NCBI RefSeq assembly: GCF_037893015.1
Contig: NC_133665.1
Span: 22,171,207 to 22,235,206, forward strand
Origin: Macrotis lagotis
Lineage: Eukaryota > Chordata > Mammalia > Peramelemorphia > Peramelidae
Direction: 5' to 3'
Length of the DNA stretch: 64,000 nt
How positions within the stretch are numbered: the first letter of the stretch is position 1; each line of letters begins with the position of its first letter. Made by a program: the position numbers and the translations under genes. Shown here one piece after another: positions 11,133 to 22,559 of the stretch. A model generated the notes under the pieces. The model made no database searches and had not been told where the DNA came from. It saw only the letters and a list, made by a program, of their open reading frames with translations.

Positions 11133-11416
11133 TCAGTCTCCATTCCTATATACTGTTCTAAAAACAGTCAATCTTGGCAAATCTTGATTTCATTTCTTCT
11201 ATAGAAGTGGGAGAAGCTACAGAGAACTAAGGATCATTTTGGATTTTTTTTCCCTAGTTTTACATGAAGTTTTACATATTGCTCCATTGTGTCCTGGAGG
11301 TAACTCTAGTTTCTCAAATGATTTACCAGCACTAAGCAATCCCTGCTGTTGGAAAGGTTTCAATTATTTTTCCTTGCAACCGAGGTTTAGTCTAGCTAAA
11401 TGTGAAGAATGTTATC

Positions 11417-11578
11417 AGGGGCAGCTAGGTGGAGCAGTGGATAGAGCACTGACCCTGGAGTCTGGAGAACCTGAGATCAAATCCGACCTCAGACACTTAA
11501 TAATTACCTAGCTGGGTGACCTTGGACAAGTCACTTAAGCACATTGCTTTGCAAAAAAACCCAAAAAACAAAACTAAA
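11417..11578 (+). mobile_element. WSINE1-type SINE with target duplication
   Basis: Plus-strand full-length copy. AGAATGTTATCA before it and AGAATGTCAACA after it (11579-11590) form a 12-bp duplication. Tail is A-rich with C interruptions, as usual for the family. Confidence 0.93.
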
Positions 11579-11759
11579 AGAATGTCAACAAGAAATTGTA
11601 TCACTAGGTGATGAATTCTTTGACTATGGAAAACCATGAGAGGAAAAAAAATTGCAACAATTTCTAAACAGTACTTGATTAAAATCAGAATAATAGAATC
11701 CATAAAAGTACCCAATAGATATAACCAACACTCTGTTCTCAGTTTTTCTTGATATCTTT

Positions 11760-11910
11760 TTTTTTTAGGTTTTTTGCAAGGCAATGGGGTTAAATGGCTT
11801 GCCCAAGGCCACACACCTAGGTAATTATTAAGTGTCTGAGGTCAAATTTGAACTCAGGTTGTCCTGACTCCAGGGCAGGAGCTCTATCCACTGCTCCACC
11901 TAGCTGCCCC
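11760..11910 (-). mobile_element. WSINE1-type SINE with perfect target duplication
   Basis: Inverted full-length copy flanked by perfect 13-bp repeats TCTTGATATCTTT at 11747-11759 and 11911-11923. Confidence 0.95.
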
Positions 11911-11923
11911 TCTTGATATCTTT

Positions 11924-12465
11924 AATGGAGTTTATTTTCATCTTCATTTTTCATTAGTTATTAGGGTGCCTGAGACCTTACCATCATTCATAATTCATTC
12001 ATAATTACTTGAACTACAAAATGCTATTTTTCCCCTGACTGACCCCTGACTCCTGTCCTCTTTCATCCTTCCCAAATTATTTTTTTCTAACCTTCATCAC
12101 AACTTCATGTTCTATCCTGGGTTTGTTTCTAACTCTCCAGATTTATCCTTCATGACTCAGTGGCTTTCTCACCCTGGAAAATCCCTCTTTCCTCAGATTC
12201 CCCTTTCTTCCCGAGTCTCCAATATGAAGAAGTGTACAGGTCAATCCTATTCTTTCCTCTTTGACTTTTCTTGCTCCCTTCCTGACTGTTCAGACTTCTC
12301 CTTTATATTCCAGCAAGAAGAATCTAAAAAATTAATGATCTTTAAAATCATGATCATCAAAACCAAAGAAACATACAAAGTATGTGTATAATCTTACATA
12401 GAATCCTTAGAATTTAGCAACATATAGAACCTCAAAATAATGAAATAAAGAAAATGATTTTGTTT
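11924..12465. other. No gene seen; unassigned
   Basis: Pyrimidine-rich DNA (11990-12310). It has the texture of a plus-strand L2 reverse-transcriptase region but no segment I could match. A 94-aa ORF (12107-12391) shows no recognisable motif. Confidence 0.4.
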
Positions 12466-12885
12466 AAAACAATAATAGTTCATGTTTATATAAACAGTGC
12501 CTTGAGGTTTGTGAGGTTTTTTTTTTAGTTTATTTTTTTTTGCAAGGCAATGGGGTTAAGTGGCTTGCCCAAGGTCACACAGCTAGGTAATAACTAAGTG
12601 TCTGAGATAGGATTTGAACTCAGGTCCTCCTGACCCCAGGGCCAGTGCTCTATCCACTACACCACCTAGCTGCCCCCTTATGAATTGTTTTACATGTATT
12701 AACTCATTTGACTATCGATACAACCTTGTGAGGTTTGTACTTATATGCTAGAGATATGATTGCCCCCATTTCATAGATCTTAAGTTATATGACTTGTTCA
12801 GGGTTACACATATAGGAAGTATATGAAGAGGGATGTGAAAATAGGAAATTCATGTCCAACACTCTATCCATGATGCCATAATTCT
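12466..12885 (-). mobile_element. MIR-type CORE-SINE, split by WSINE1
   Basis: Pieces at 12466-12513 and 12678-12885 give an inverted MIR: cagtgccttgaggtttgtg, ttaactcatttgactatcg, gttacacatataggaagt and a decayed end. Confidence 0.62.
12514..12677 (-). mobile_element. WSINE1-type SINE inside a MIR
   Basis: Inverted full-length copy, with T-run, gcaaggcaatggggttaag and a complete head. No convincing target duplication, probably because the MIR flank has decayed. Confidence 0.88.
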
Positions 12886-13249
12886 ATCTTTTGTTCTTTG
12901 ATCTCTTCTAGACCCAACTGAAATTCTACCAAAAAGATGAAAGACGATAGAAATTAATGTAGAGCTCTACCTGGGTTTAAGAAAAAAAAATGTGATGTAG
13001 TGAGTTCAGACAACAATTCCTGTGATAAAGCTCTGGGAGTTTTAATGTAAATCAAGGTGGGTATGAATCAGTAGTATCACATAGTTATATTTAATAAAGT
13101 CATAAAGTTAAAAAATATGATTATGACCAAGTTACCTGTGTGTATTCTGATGTAGTCAGACTATGAGGAATATTTGTTTGGTTCTGGGTATTATTTTAGG
13201 AAAACATTAACAAACCAGGATGTTATCAGAAAAGAACAACTAAGATAAG
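12886..13249. other. No gene seen; unassigned
   Basis: Nothing recognised. Confidence 0.45.
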
Positions 13250-13504
13250 AAGGGCAACTAGTTGGCACAGTGAATGGAATGTTGGGCCTACAGCTAGGAA
13301 GAAAGACTTGAATTCAAATTTGTCCTTACCTTATGTTTGCCTCAGCTTCCTCAACTGTAAAATGAGAATAATAATAATAATAGCACCTAGTTCCCAGGAT
13401 TGTTGTGAGGATCAAATGAGATAACAATTATAAAACACTTCACACAGTGCCTGGTGCTACATGATAAATATTAACTACTTATTATTGTTATTATTATTAT
13501 TAAT
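13250..13504 (+). mobile_element. Composite CORE-SINE with MIR-type tail and ATT-rich end
   Basis: Head ggcaactagttggcacagtg, then gcctcagcttcctcaactgt, then gttgtgaggatcaaatgaga, ending in an ATT-rich run. Two short AAT/ATT microsatellites (13367-13383 and 13481-13502) are the typical hot spots of this SINE. Confidence 0.75.
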
Positions 13505-14045
13505 CATGTTATACAAGGATCATTTGAAGAAACATAAGTCTGGAAAAGATTAAAGGATAATGTAACAGTGTTTTCAAAAAATTATGATATTATAAGAGAT
13601 TTGAATCACATAATCATGATGATGGTGATGTTTTTGTCCTTCATTCTCGAAGAAGACCACAACATCAGGGAAGTGATGCTATGACAAGCACATGATTTGG
13701 ATTTGAGTGAGGGGGTCCTGGCCTAAGTCACCAGTCTCACTTTCTCCTCTGATGCCATCTGGATTCAGTGGCCAGATATGAATCAGAATGACCAGAGATG
13801 ACCCTGAATGGATCACATAATCTCTCCGATGCTAGATAACCATAGTTACGGTTCTGCAACCAGAAAGTGCCGAGAAGAGAAGAAACTTCCTACCAAAGTT
13901 GTAGGAGGTAACAGGATCTCCATCCCTTTAGGTCTTCAAGTGGAAGTTGGATGACTGCTTGTTGGGGATGTTTTGAAGGGGATTACTCAGTTTGAAATCA
14001 ATGTCTTTTGAAGCCTTTTGTAGCTCTGAAGTCCTGTGGTTCAGA
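13505..14045 (+). mobile_element. CR1/L3-type LINE, 3' end, split by a GGACAAACA element
   Basis: Left piece: aaggatcatttgaagaaac, gtctggaaaagattaaagg. Right piece: ctttaggtcttcaagtggaa, ggatgactgcttgttgggga, the standard L3 ending. The element at 13616-13811 interrupts it. Confidence 0.65.
13616..13811 (-). mobile_element. GGACAAACA element with target duplication
   Basis: Inverted copy: tttttgtccttcattctcga, agaccacaacatcagggaag, tctcactttctcctctgatg. It is flanked by perfect 11-bp repeats ATCACATAATC at 13605-13615 and 13812-13822, so its ends are defined and it behaves as a retroposed SINE. Confidence 0.8.
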
Positions 14046-14805
14046 AAGAATCATTCAACTGAGTTATCTTAGAGGAAATGGGCCAACCATGCAAATTAAA
14101 ATGAGGGAATTATTTTTCCTACCCCAACCCCCAATCTCCAAGATGATAGGAACTGAAATACAACTGGTAAAATTGCTTTCTTTTTCATTTTTTTTAGCAG
14201 CTTAGAAAGCTTTTTAGGTCATGGATCCCAAGGCTATGGTACTTATTACCATTGACTGCTAGCTAAAGTATATATATATCACTAATCAGGACTCTATGCA
14301 ATTCTCAGACATAACAGATCACTTGTTAACTTGTGTCATAGAGAAGTATGCTCTGTGTGGTTTTGGAGAGAATACTATGACCCTTCCTTAGCTGCCCAAT
14401 GTCTCTTTCTCAGATTTTTCTTCTATTTCCTGTCTTATTAGGCAAGCATATAAATAGGTTTATGATTTTAAAATATTTCATAAATAATTGATGGAGGCCT
14501 GAAAGGGTTTTTGTTGTTGTCATTGTTTTGTTTTTGTTTCATCTGTGTTTTTGAATCCCATATGCCATTTCTAGACCCATGTTAGAACCATTAGCCTCCA
14601 GCCATTTGTCTTATGATGTCATACATTATTTCATAGTGAGTTCATTTTACTGTGCATTGGCAAAACTATAGGCACAATGCTTTAGCCCATAATAAATATG
14701 TAAAAGTATTTATGAAAAACTTTATTTATTTGAATAAATAGTTGTTAATCTGTGGGAAAAATCTGGGGGAAAAGGAAAAAATGGGAAGGTGGATATTGAA
14801 TGTTG
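14046..14805. other. No gene seen; unassigned
   Basis: AT-rich, nothing recognised. The 65-aa ORF at 14008-14205 has no features. Confidence 0.45.
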
Positions 14806-15345
14806 TTTTTTGTCCTTCATTTTTTTAGAAGTCCAATGACATCATGGGATGATGTCTTGACTTGCTTGTGAACTGGATTCAAGCGAGGCAGAGTCATGCA
14901 AAGTTGTTGGCCTCATTCTTTCTTTCTGAGTCACTGAAATCTGTGGCAGGAAAAAAGTCAAGATGATTGGTGATGGTCCTGGATGCAGTGGATGACCTGG
15001 GAGTCTTTTATATCTGTCCACTCACTCCTTCATGATTGTTGGTACAAACTGTTCTCATGAACCCATTCTGCTGGGGGAACTCTTCTCATGCTTGGGGGAG
15101 ACATCATTCTAACTCACTGACGAATTTTAGGCCTGTAGGTTACTCTTGACCTGGTTTAGCCCCTCTGCCAAGATGGTTTTACTAGAGTGTGGCCTCTACT
15201 CATGCTACAATTTCTTGGAGCTGTAGAGAGTTGAATGAAGGTGGATACCAAAGGTGAAAGAGTAGCCCTGAAATAGCTAGCCCTCACACTGGAGGTACTA
15301 GTCCTCCCTGAACACCTCATACCTAGATATTAACTAAAATCTTAT
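14806..15345 (-). mobile_element. GGACAAACA-family element, long copy (right limit uncertain)
   Basis: The left 200 bp read ttttgtccttcattttttta, caatgacatcatgggatgat and cttgacttgcttgtgaactg as in the other copies. The sequence then runs on to about 15345 with no obvious border, so a longer parent element may exist. Confidence 0.45.
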
Positions 15346-15465
15346 CTAATTATTCTGATGATCCAACTTGCACATTTGGCCCCCCACGATTTTTTTTCTT
15401 TTAAATTTTCCTAATGATTTATTAGGAAAATCATTCTCTGACATGTTCTATTAATTCAAGGGACC

Positions 15466-15662
15466 ATAGATTTAGAACTGTAATGAACTTTAGAGATCAT
15501 CTAGTGTAGCCTCCTTATTTTATAGTTGAGGAAACCAAGACACATAAAGCTTAAATGACTTGGCCAAAGTTACAGATTAATATTAAATTATTGAGATGGT
15601 ATTTGAATCAGTCTTTTTTGCTCCAAATTCAGTTCCCTTTCTACTAATATCACACTGTTTCT
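15466..15662 (-). mobile_element. MIR/THER-type CORE-SINE
   Basis: Begins accatagatttagaactgta, then gatcatctagtgtagcctcc, then gaggaaaccaagacacataa, and ends in a tRNA-like head. Old and diverged. Confidence 0.6.
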
Positions 15663-15972
15663 CATTTAAATGAAAAATGTGCAGCTTCCTTGCCCACTTC
15701 TGCAATCATAAGTCATGATTATTTACAATGGTTTTTTTCTGAAGACAAGGAAATAATTTTGAATTGTGTTAAAACACAGCTTTTAATTTATAGCACTATT
15801 TGCCTAGAGAGTATCTTTAAGGTTCAAAAGAAGAAAGATACTGGAGACATTAAGAATCACTTTACTTTGCAGCATTCTCTTATTCTTACTCTGATATGAG
15901 TGCTCATATCATTTCTGTGGAGCTCAGTGTGCCCTCAGCTATCATTATATTATAAATATCTGGGTACATTTC

Positions 15973-16112
15973 TTTTTCTTTCTTTTTTTTTCTTTTTGCA
16001 AGACAATGGGGTTGAGTGACTTGCCCAAGGTCACACAGAGAATTATTAAGTGTCTGAGGTCGCATTTGAACTCAGGTCCTCCTGACTCCAGGGCCAGTGC
16101 TCAAACCAGTGA
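15973..16112 (-). mobile_element. WSINE1-type SINE, 5'-truncated, with target duplication
   Basis: Inverted copy that stops inside the head: 'gggccagtgctc' is followed by unrelated bases instead of the usual end of the tRNA-like part. Flanks TATCTGGGTACATTTC (left, ending 15972) and TACCTGGGTACATTTC (right, ending 16129) are a 16-bp duplication with one change. Truncation therefore happened at insertion. Confidence 0.9.
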
Positions 16113-16194
16113 ATACCTGGGTACATTTCAAGCCCATGAGACTAACTGCAACACTGTCAATATTAGGATTTTACTCAGACAGCAATGTACTACA

Positions 16195-16412
16195 TGAGGT
16201 TTTGGTAAATGTTCATAAGAAATTGAAGATGTCTTCTTTCACAACTGATTTGGAAATGTTTAACATGATTGTACCTGCATGACCTATATCAAATTGCTTA
16301 CTCCCTTGGGAGGAGGGAAGGAAAGTAGGGAAGCAGAAAATTTAATAAAAATGAATATTGAAAACTATTTCTACATGTAAGTAGAAAAAATTTAAAAATA
16401 AACTAAAAAAGA
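16195..16412 (+). mobile_element. L1 LINE, 3' UTR end
   Basis: Reads gacctatatcaaattgctta, ggaggagggaaggaaagtag and taaaaatgaatattgaaaac, the standard 3' end of marsupial L1. It ends in an A-rich tail. Confidence 0.7.
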
Positions 16413-17084
16413 AATTAAAGTCAAGAAGATTAAATATTTCTGATTAAATTTAATTTAGATTAAATTAAATTTAGAAAGGAGAAACATATTCTACAGGGTG
16501 ACCCAATTTTAAAGGCTCTCAATGATCAATATATTGTAATAATGGGGTATATTAAAAAATAGAAAAGATTACAAATAAAAAAATTACAAAACAAAACCTG
16601 ATGAGATAATTTGCTTGCCACTCATTTTCAGAAAATTTTTATGACAATTGTTTCTGCATAAATTGACAATATCCTTGATTTAAAAATAAATAAATGAAAG
16701 GAAGAAGATGATTTTTTCAGATGATTTCTATAACTAATCACATACCCCATAATAGAGGTGAATGTAGAGCACAAACTCTCACTGTCTTTTGTTAGTTGAT
16801 TAAAAATAAAAAAAACCCCAAAAAACCTATTTGATTCTCTAACCCTTATGTCAGAGGTTCATACAGCAAGAAGATCCTTTGTTCTTTTTATAGGATTTTT
16901 ATTTCTTTGGCTTGAAGCCTCCTCTGGAAAATCAATAATTGACATCATCCAGTATGCTGACACCTTCATAAACACATTTCACAAAAAGTAGAGGAGGAGA
17001 GTTTTATTTAAGGACAAGAGGAAAAAAAATTAAGTGGAACATGACAGATTTGGAACATGACATGACTTAAACTTAAATTATAGC
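16413..17084. other. No gene seen; unassigned
   Basis: Very A/T-rich. acagggtgacccaattttaa near 16495 recalls a mariner end, but no partner end was found. Confidence 0.4.
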
Positions 17085-17225
17085 CCAATGGGTTTCTAAC
17101 TGTAAAACCTTGGACAAATTGTGTAACCTTCCTGGGACTCAGTCTTCTCACCTGTAAAACAAAGGCGGTTTAATTAGATGACACCTAAGATTCCTTTTAG
17201 CTTTAGATCTTTGGTCTTATGATCT
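17085..17225 (+). mobile_element. CORE-SINE with L3-like tail
   Basis: aaaaccttggacaaattgtg, ctcagtcttctcacctgtaa, ttagatgacacctaagattc, ttttagctttagatctttgg. This middle plus tail pattern recurs many times in the window and fits a THER-type CORE-SINE. Confidence 0.62.
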
Positions 17226-17663
17226 TAATGTGAACCCTCTAATAAGAGACCCCATTCCAAAGATTCATGTATATGTGTGAAATAGGTTGGTTATTCTCCC
17301 TCTGTAATTCACTATTGTTGTCTAGTAGCTATCAATAGCATTGCTCTCCATCCTTGTACTTGTCTTCCTTTTTCTTTCAGCAGATGATCTAAGGGAGTTA
17401 TATTCCAATGTGGTCCTTCAGTTCTTCAAAACCCCAAGTGAGTACCAGAGGTTGCTCATCAACACAGATCATAGTTCTTTACAAAATGTGTCCCAATATG
17501 TGACAAAGGCAATTCTCCAGTATAGCTAGCTCTTTCTGTTTGTCTCCATGACTCCCAGCAGGTGATGCTGGACATAGTTCTCTGTTCTACATTACTCCTC
17601 ATAGTTATCCCTAGTTTTTCTTTCTATTGCTGCCTCTTTTTTTGCTTTTGTTGATGAATCGAT
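17226..17663. other. No gene seen; unassigned
   Basis: Pyrimidine-rich. A 62-aa ORF (17341-17529) has no recognisable features. Confidence 0.45.
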
Positions 17664-17906
17664 TTAAGTTGTTATTTCAATCATATTTGACTCTCTGTGA
17701 CCCCATTTGATATTTCCTTGGCAAAGATACTAGAATAGTTGGCTATTGCCTCTCCAGCTCATTTCACAGATGAGGAAATTGAGGTAAAAAGAGGTAAATG
17801 ACTTACCCAGGGTCACAGAGCTAGTGAGTTTCTCAAACTAGATTCGAACTCAGCAAGAGGAGTCTTCCCAATTCTAAGGTCGGTGCTCCATCTAGTTGTG
17901 GCTCTC
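17664..17906 (-). mobile_element. MAR1-type SINE
   Basis: Inverted: tttgactctctgtgacccca, ttccttggcaaagatactag, gatgaggaaattgaggtaaa, tccatctagttgtgg. Confidence 0.83.
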
Positions 17907-17914
17907 TTGGTTTC

Positions 17915-18340
17915 CCTCAATCAATAAATTCATATTTATTATTATTATGTGAGACATTGTCCTAGTTGCTAGAAGAAACTTCCTCAGAGGAAGAGAAGGA
18001 AGGGAAGACAAATTTATTAAGGAATTTCAGTGTGGGAAGCACTATGCTAGGTGACTGATGAATATTATCGTTTGAATCTCACAACAACTCTGACAGGTAG
18101 GTACTATTATTATCTCTAGTATGCATTTGAGAAAACTAAAATAGAAGTTAAATGACTTGCTCAGAGTCACATGTGTGACAAGTATACAAGGCTGGATTTG
18201 AACTCAGTTCTTCCTGACTCTACTCACTTCATCAATGCTAGAGACACAAAGATAAAAAATATTCCCTGCTTTAAAATATCTTATAACTGATCAGGGGAGT
18301 TCATACACATATAGGACACATATACTTTAATATAGTTTAT
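17915..18340 (-). mobile_element. L2 LINE 3' end, split by a MIR
   Basis: Left piece ctcaatcaataaattcatat and cattgtcctagttgctaga. Right piece gctagagacacaaagataa, tattccctgctttaaaatat. The MIR at 17975-18235 lies between them. Confidence 0.6.
17975..18235 (-). mobile_element. MIR-type CORE-SINE inside L2
   Basis: Inverted MIR: gaagcactatgctaggtgac, aatctcacaacaactctgac, gacttgctcagagtcacatg. TGCTAGA occurs on both sides (17968-17974 and 18236-18242), consistent with a short target duplication. Confidence 0.65.
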
Positions 18341-18344
18341 CTAT

Positions 18345-18800
18345 AACTCAATAAACTCAATAAACATTTATTAAACATCTACTATATTACAATATTATAC
18401 AAAACTTTGTGAATACAAAAACAGTCCCTGTCTTCAAGGAACTTAAAAAACTAATGGGGGAGAGAACATGCAAACAATTAGATTCAAAACAAACTACAAA
18501 CAGGATAAATAGGAAATAATTAATAGAGGGAAGGTACTAGAATTGATAGGAGTTGAGGAAGGCTCCTTGTAGAAGGTGAGTTTTCAGTTGGGGCTAAAAA
18601 GTCAAGGAGGACAGGAATTGGTGTGGAGGTAGGAGTGTTGCAGGTATGTGAGAGGGCCAGAGAGAATGATTGGAGCCAAGAGTTGGAGTGCGTTGTTTTT
18701 AGAAAGCCAGGAAGCTGTAATTTCATGTAATTTTGAAAGGGCATATTCATAGCTGAAGGAATCTGGAAAGATCTCGTGATTAAGTCTTTCTGACAACAAA
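18345..18800 (-). mobile_element. L2 LINE, 3' region
   Basis: Inverted L2: caataaacatttattaaaca, ccctgtcttcaaggaactt, gaaggctccttgtagaagg, agaatgattggagccaagag. Two overlapping minus-strand ORFs here are L2 read-through. Confidence 0.72.
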
Positions 18801-19314
18801 ATAGTTTTTATCTTGTCTAACCAATATTACCTTGTTGGTGGGTATTGTCTTCATCACCACAGAAAGAAATTTTCTAAAGGTCCCCCTGTTTGTAGTAAGA
18901 ATTATTTTCCCCTGACTTGTAGCTCTAGTGATGTGGAACCAGATGGAGTGACTTCTCCCTAAGGCTATTCCCTTTGTTACCTACCTGTTCTGCCAAACTG
19001 TGACCTCACTAAAGCTTGTTCAGAGAGGTTTCTGTTACACTTTAAGCCACAAGAGAATCCTTGTCATCAAATTCTAGGATTAGATATTGTGACTATCAGT
19101 CTTCAAGTTAGAGAATAAAAAGAAGTTCTGAAGGGAAGTTTTATTACTATCATTTTAAATTTAATTTACACGTGAAAAAACAAACTGTGCAAGTTTACAG
19201 TTTCATAAGCAATCCTTTTATTGTTTGCTTATTGGAATGGTACTGTTGATTAAGTTCAAAATTAAAAAGAAAAAAAATTTTAAATTTTTCTTCTTTCCCT
19301 GATATCTAAATAAT
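18801..19314. other. No gene seen; unassigned
   Basis: No element recognised. Confidence 0.45.
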
Positions 19315-19380
19315 ATATGCAAAGGACTTTGTAAATCTTAAAGGACCATATAGATGTTAGTTGTTATTTTTATTATTTTT
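19315..19380 (+). mobile_element. MIR tail fragment
   Basis: gactttgtaaatcttaaagg, tatagatgttagttgttatt resembles the 3' end of MIR. Confidence 0.5.
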
Positions 19381-19689
19381 AGGTGCCTTCTTCTTGATGC
19401 CCTCTGACTTGTTCAGAGATGATAGAACACTTCAATGTCTCTCATGTTAAAGAATCTCTCCTAAACAATAGTGGGGGGTTATTTAGATTATTTAAAACTG
19501 GCAATGGTCTTGATGGTAACATTCCTAGTTAAGGGAAAGGGAAAAACTATGCATTCTCCAAAATGTATTTCTTCAAAGGACACCTTTAATTTTTTGCAAG
19601 TACAACAGTCCAATATGCAATTGTGATCCAAAGAATGAAATGTAACCTTCAAAGCTCTCCTCAAACAATATAAATATATATCTATATAT
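19381..19689. other. No gene seen; unassigned
   Basis: Nothing recognised; ends in a short TA-rich run. Confidence 0.4.
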
Positions 19690-20175
19690 AAAATCCATGA
19701 TAGACATAGACTAGATAGCCTTTTCTTTTAAATTAATTTTTATTGCTACTTTTGTTTTACCTCTGAATATTCGCCACTGTATCATCCATTCTTTCCAGTC
19801 CTGAAAAGCCATCCTTACAACAATAACAACAAATTAAAGGAAAGGAGAATGAAGATAAACAGAAAATCAACCAAACTGTGATCAATACTTCAAAGAAATC
19901 TAATTATTATATTTTATATTTCTACTCCTATGGATCCATCTTTGGAAAGAAATGTGAGGCATCTTCTCTTCTCTCTTCTTTAGGGCCAGACTTGGTTTTT
20001 GTAATTTTGTAGCTTTAATTTTGTGTTACTTTATGGCTTTACACTTTTTTTGTTATAGTCTTTTGTTTTATATAAATTGTTTTTTTTCTGGTTCCAATAA
20101 TATTACTTTTTGTCAGTTAAAACTTTCCATATATTGATCATGTTCATATTTAAAGAGTAATATTCTATTACATTC
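19690..20175 (-). mobile_element. L1 LINE, 3' region (inverted)
   Basis: tcttctctctctctttaggg-like segment near 19960 and gagtaatattctattacatt near 20155 follow the inverted end of a marsupial L1. The same type is seen at 32530 and 60715. Confidence 0.5.
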
Positions 20176-20184
20176 AGATGATAA

Positions 20185-20720
20185 CTTTCTCAGTTGACCA
20201 CCAAGTGTTAGCACCAAAGGATGTTTTCAGTGTGACAAAGGATACCCTCAAAAATGACCAAATGGAAAAGAGATTTTTTTCAATCATTTTTAAGGTTCTC
20301 CAGATGTTCATATTTGTGGATGACAATTCAATGATGATGTCAAACTTTGCATCACTACAGAACCACCCCAAAGAACTTATCACTTAAACTAGATCACTGA
20401 AACAAGATCAACCTAGCCTACACAAGGAAAAAAGTCAACAACAAGGTGAATACAGAAAAATTTCCCAAGCAGTTGGAAACAACACATTAAATTAGTGACA
20501 CAAATGTTGGGCAAGGAGTTAAGAAAGCTGTTCAATAAGCTGGACAAAAAATGAATGTATAGAATGTATCAAATAAAATTTAAGAACTTTGAGAATATTA
20601 CCTATTTTAAGAACCCACATCTTTCACACAAACATTCCTCTAGTGATGCTTTATGGAAGCAGATAATGGAATACTACGATCTAGACAGAATCAAAATTAT
20701 GGATGATGCAAAGGGCAGTG
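20185..20720 (+). mobile_element. RTE-clade LINE fragment, reverse-transcriptase C-terminal part
   Basis: One frame (20178-20387) contains FIFVDDNSMM followed by an ASLQNHPKELIT stretch, in the pattern of the RTE/BovB 'FADD...LQ..L.EL' reverse-transcriptase motif. A later frame reads THIFHTNIPLVMLYGSR, like the 'VLPVLLYGSETW' motif that ends RTE ORFs. Frames shift between them. WSINE1 entered its right end. Confidence 0.5.
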
Positions 20721-20741
20721 GAAAACCATGTTCAACTCTTT

Positions 20742-20889
20742 TTTTTGGTTTGTTTTTTTTTTTGAAAGGCAATGGGGTTAAGTGACTTGCCCATGGTCAC
20801 ACAGCTAGGTAATTATTAAGTGTCTGGGGGTGGATTTGAACTCAAGTCCTCCTGACTCCAGGGAGTTTTACTGGGCCACTTAGCTTCCC
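20742..20889 (-). mobile_element. WSINE1-type SINE inside RTE
   Basis: Inverted copy with a 17-bp target duplication ACCATGTTCAACTCTTT (from 20725 and from 20890). The head is partly degraded (gggccacttagcttccc). Confidence 0.93.
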
Positions 20890-20911
20890 ACCATGTTCAA
20901 CTCTTTATAGT

Positions 20912-21740
20912 CATCTCCCTCCCTCTCTCTCTTCAATCCACTACCAATTTCCTCTTGACTCTATCTCTACTTACATTTACTCACTCTTCTCTACTCCCAT
21001 TCCCAGTCAATTCAGACCTCTTGTTTGAGCTATTGCTATAACTTTCTATCTGGTCTCCTTCTAGTCTTTTCTTTCCAAGTCATCCTCTACCCAGCTGCCA
21101 AAGTGGTATTCCTAAAATACAAGTATGACTAGATTTGTGTGACTGTGCTCAAAAAGTTCTGGGGCTCCCTTTTGCTTCTAGAATAAAGCACAAGTTTATT
21201 ACTGGATATTTGAAGTTCTTCACAGTCTACTTCCACCATGCCTTTCTAGATTTATCATATTTTACTCCCCAAATTAGCCTATTTGCTCATCATATGATAT
21301 ATCACTTCTTATGGGTCTTGTTCCTCATCTTGGAATGTACTGTCCCCTACCTCAATTGTACTCACTTCTATGTTTTACCTGCATCATTAACATTTCTCCA
21401 TCACTTTAAGACTAGATGATAAAAAAAAACCAAATCCTAATTTATAGCCTTTGTATACATTTAACAATCAGTTTTCCAGTGTGTTCAAGCTGACTTGACC
21501 TACCCTTGTCCCTCATTTATATCAAAGCTCAGCTCAAGCATCACCTTTAATATTAGTTCTTTCAAGATCTCCCACCTTCTCAGGCTGCTTAGTTCCCTCC
21601 CAATTTTTTTTTACATATGTAGCACTTATTAATCACTTAATAAAATGCAATAAATTGGCAATATCTAGTGTATGATTTTAAAGATGTGAACATATTATTT
21701 CTCCTAATAGAATAAGAATTTTTTGATGGCAGATGTGATA
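20912..21740 (+). mobile_element. L2 LINE, ORF2 3' part to 3' UTR
   Basis: Plus-strand L2: ctttctatctggtctccttc, gctgccaaagtggtattcct, cttgttcctcatcttggaat, catcacctttaatattagtt, aatagaataagaattttttg. ORFs here are fragments of the L2 frame. Confidence 0.7.
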
Positions 21741-21756
21741 TCACAAAAATAAAGTT

Positions 21757-21965
21757 TAAGTATTTATTATGCCCTTAGTGTATTTTAGGTACTGTGCTAA
21801 GCACTGGGAATACAAAAACAAAGAAAATAAAGAAGGAGCTTACATTCTAAGGGGAAGGGGTGAAGGACCATGTTCAAAAAGGAACTGGATAGGAGATGGG
21901 ACAAGAAAGCGGTCCATAGAGTGGGGGCTGAGAGTGATTAGCACCATATTGAAAGAATTTTCCTA
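21757..21965 (-). mobile_element. L2 LINE, 3' end (opposite strand to the previous copy)
   Basis: gtactgtgctaagcactggg, gaaggagcttacattctaag: the inverted L2 end. It abuts the plus-strand L2 copy tail to tail. Confidence 0.62.
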
Positions 21966-22099
21966 ATAGTACAGTCATGAAACCATAGCAAGATTTAAGG
22001 GATTCTTGTCTGTATGGATTACATAGAAAGTAAAAAAGAATGAGGGACTTGACTTGTGAGGATACCCTGAAAAGATAAAGGAATCTTTGGTCTACTTTG

Positions 22100-22510
22100 A
22101 GATAGGATACAATCAAAATTTGGAAAATTGACTTCAAAAATAGGAAGCAAAGGGTCAAGTCAAGCAGACATTTCTCTGGATGAAGCAAGATTCCTCAAGA
22201 CCACTCTTGGGGCTGATATTATTAAACATTTTTATAAATTATCCATAAGATGGAGCTTAAAGGTGAATCTCTATGTTTGTAGATGACAATAAAATATTTT
22301 TTGGTCACAAAAAACTAAGTCAGCAGGAGTAGACTATAGGAATATTTTATGAATTTGGGTAGAATTTCTAGATGGACAAATGTAAACAGGTACATTTAGG
22401 GATACCAGTTATATATAAATGAAAGGTTCTTAGATATCGGTTATAACTAAATAAAAGGACCTCAGTTTCTTGGTTTGACCTTTTGTCCTCAAAGAATTCT
22501 TAAGTAGTAT
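22100..22510 (+). mobile_element. CR1/L3-like LINE fragment
   Basis: caagaccactcttggggctg, aacatttttataaattatcc and ctatgtttgtagatgacaat follow the 'GSVLGPLLFNIFINDL...FADDTK' block of CR1-clade reverse transcriptases at nucleotide level. Frames are broken. Confidence 0.5.
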
Positions 22511-22559
22511 GACCCAGAAGGTATTAAAACACACAATTTTGTGTGTGTATGTATATTTT

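Noticed and set aside
16493-16560. acagggtgacccaattttaa as a possible mariner end
   Set aside because: No inverted partner and no TA duplication found.
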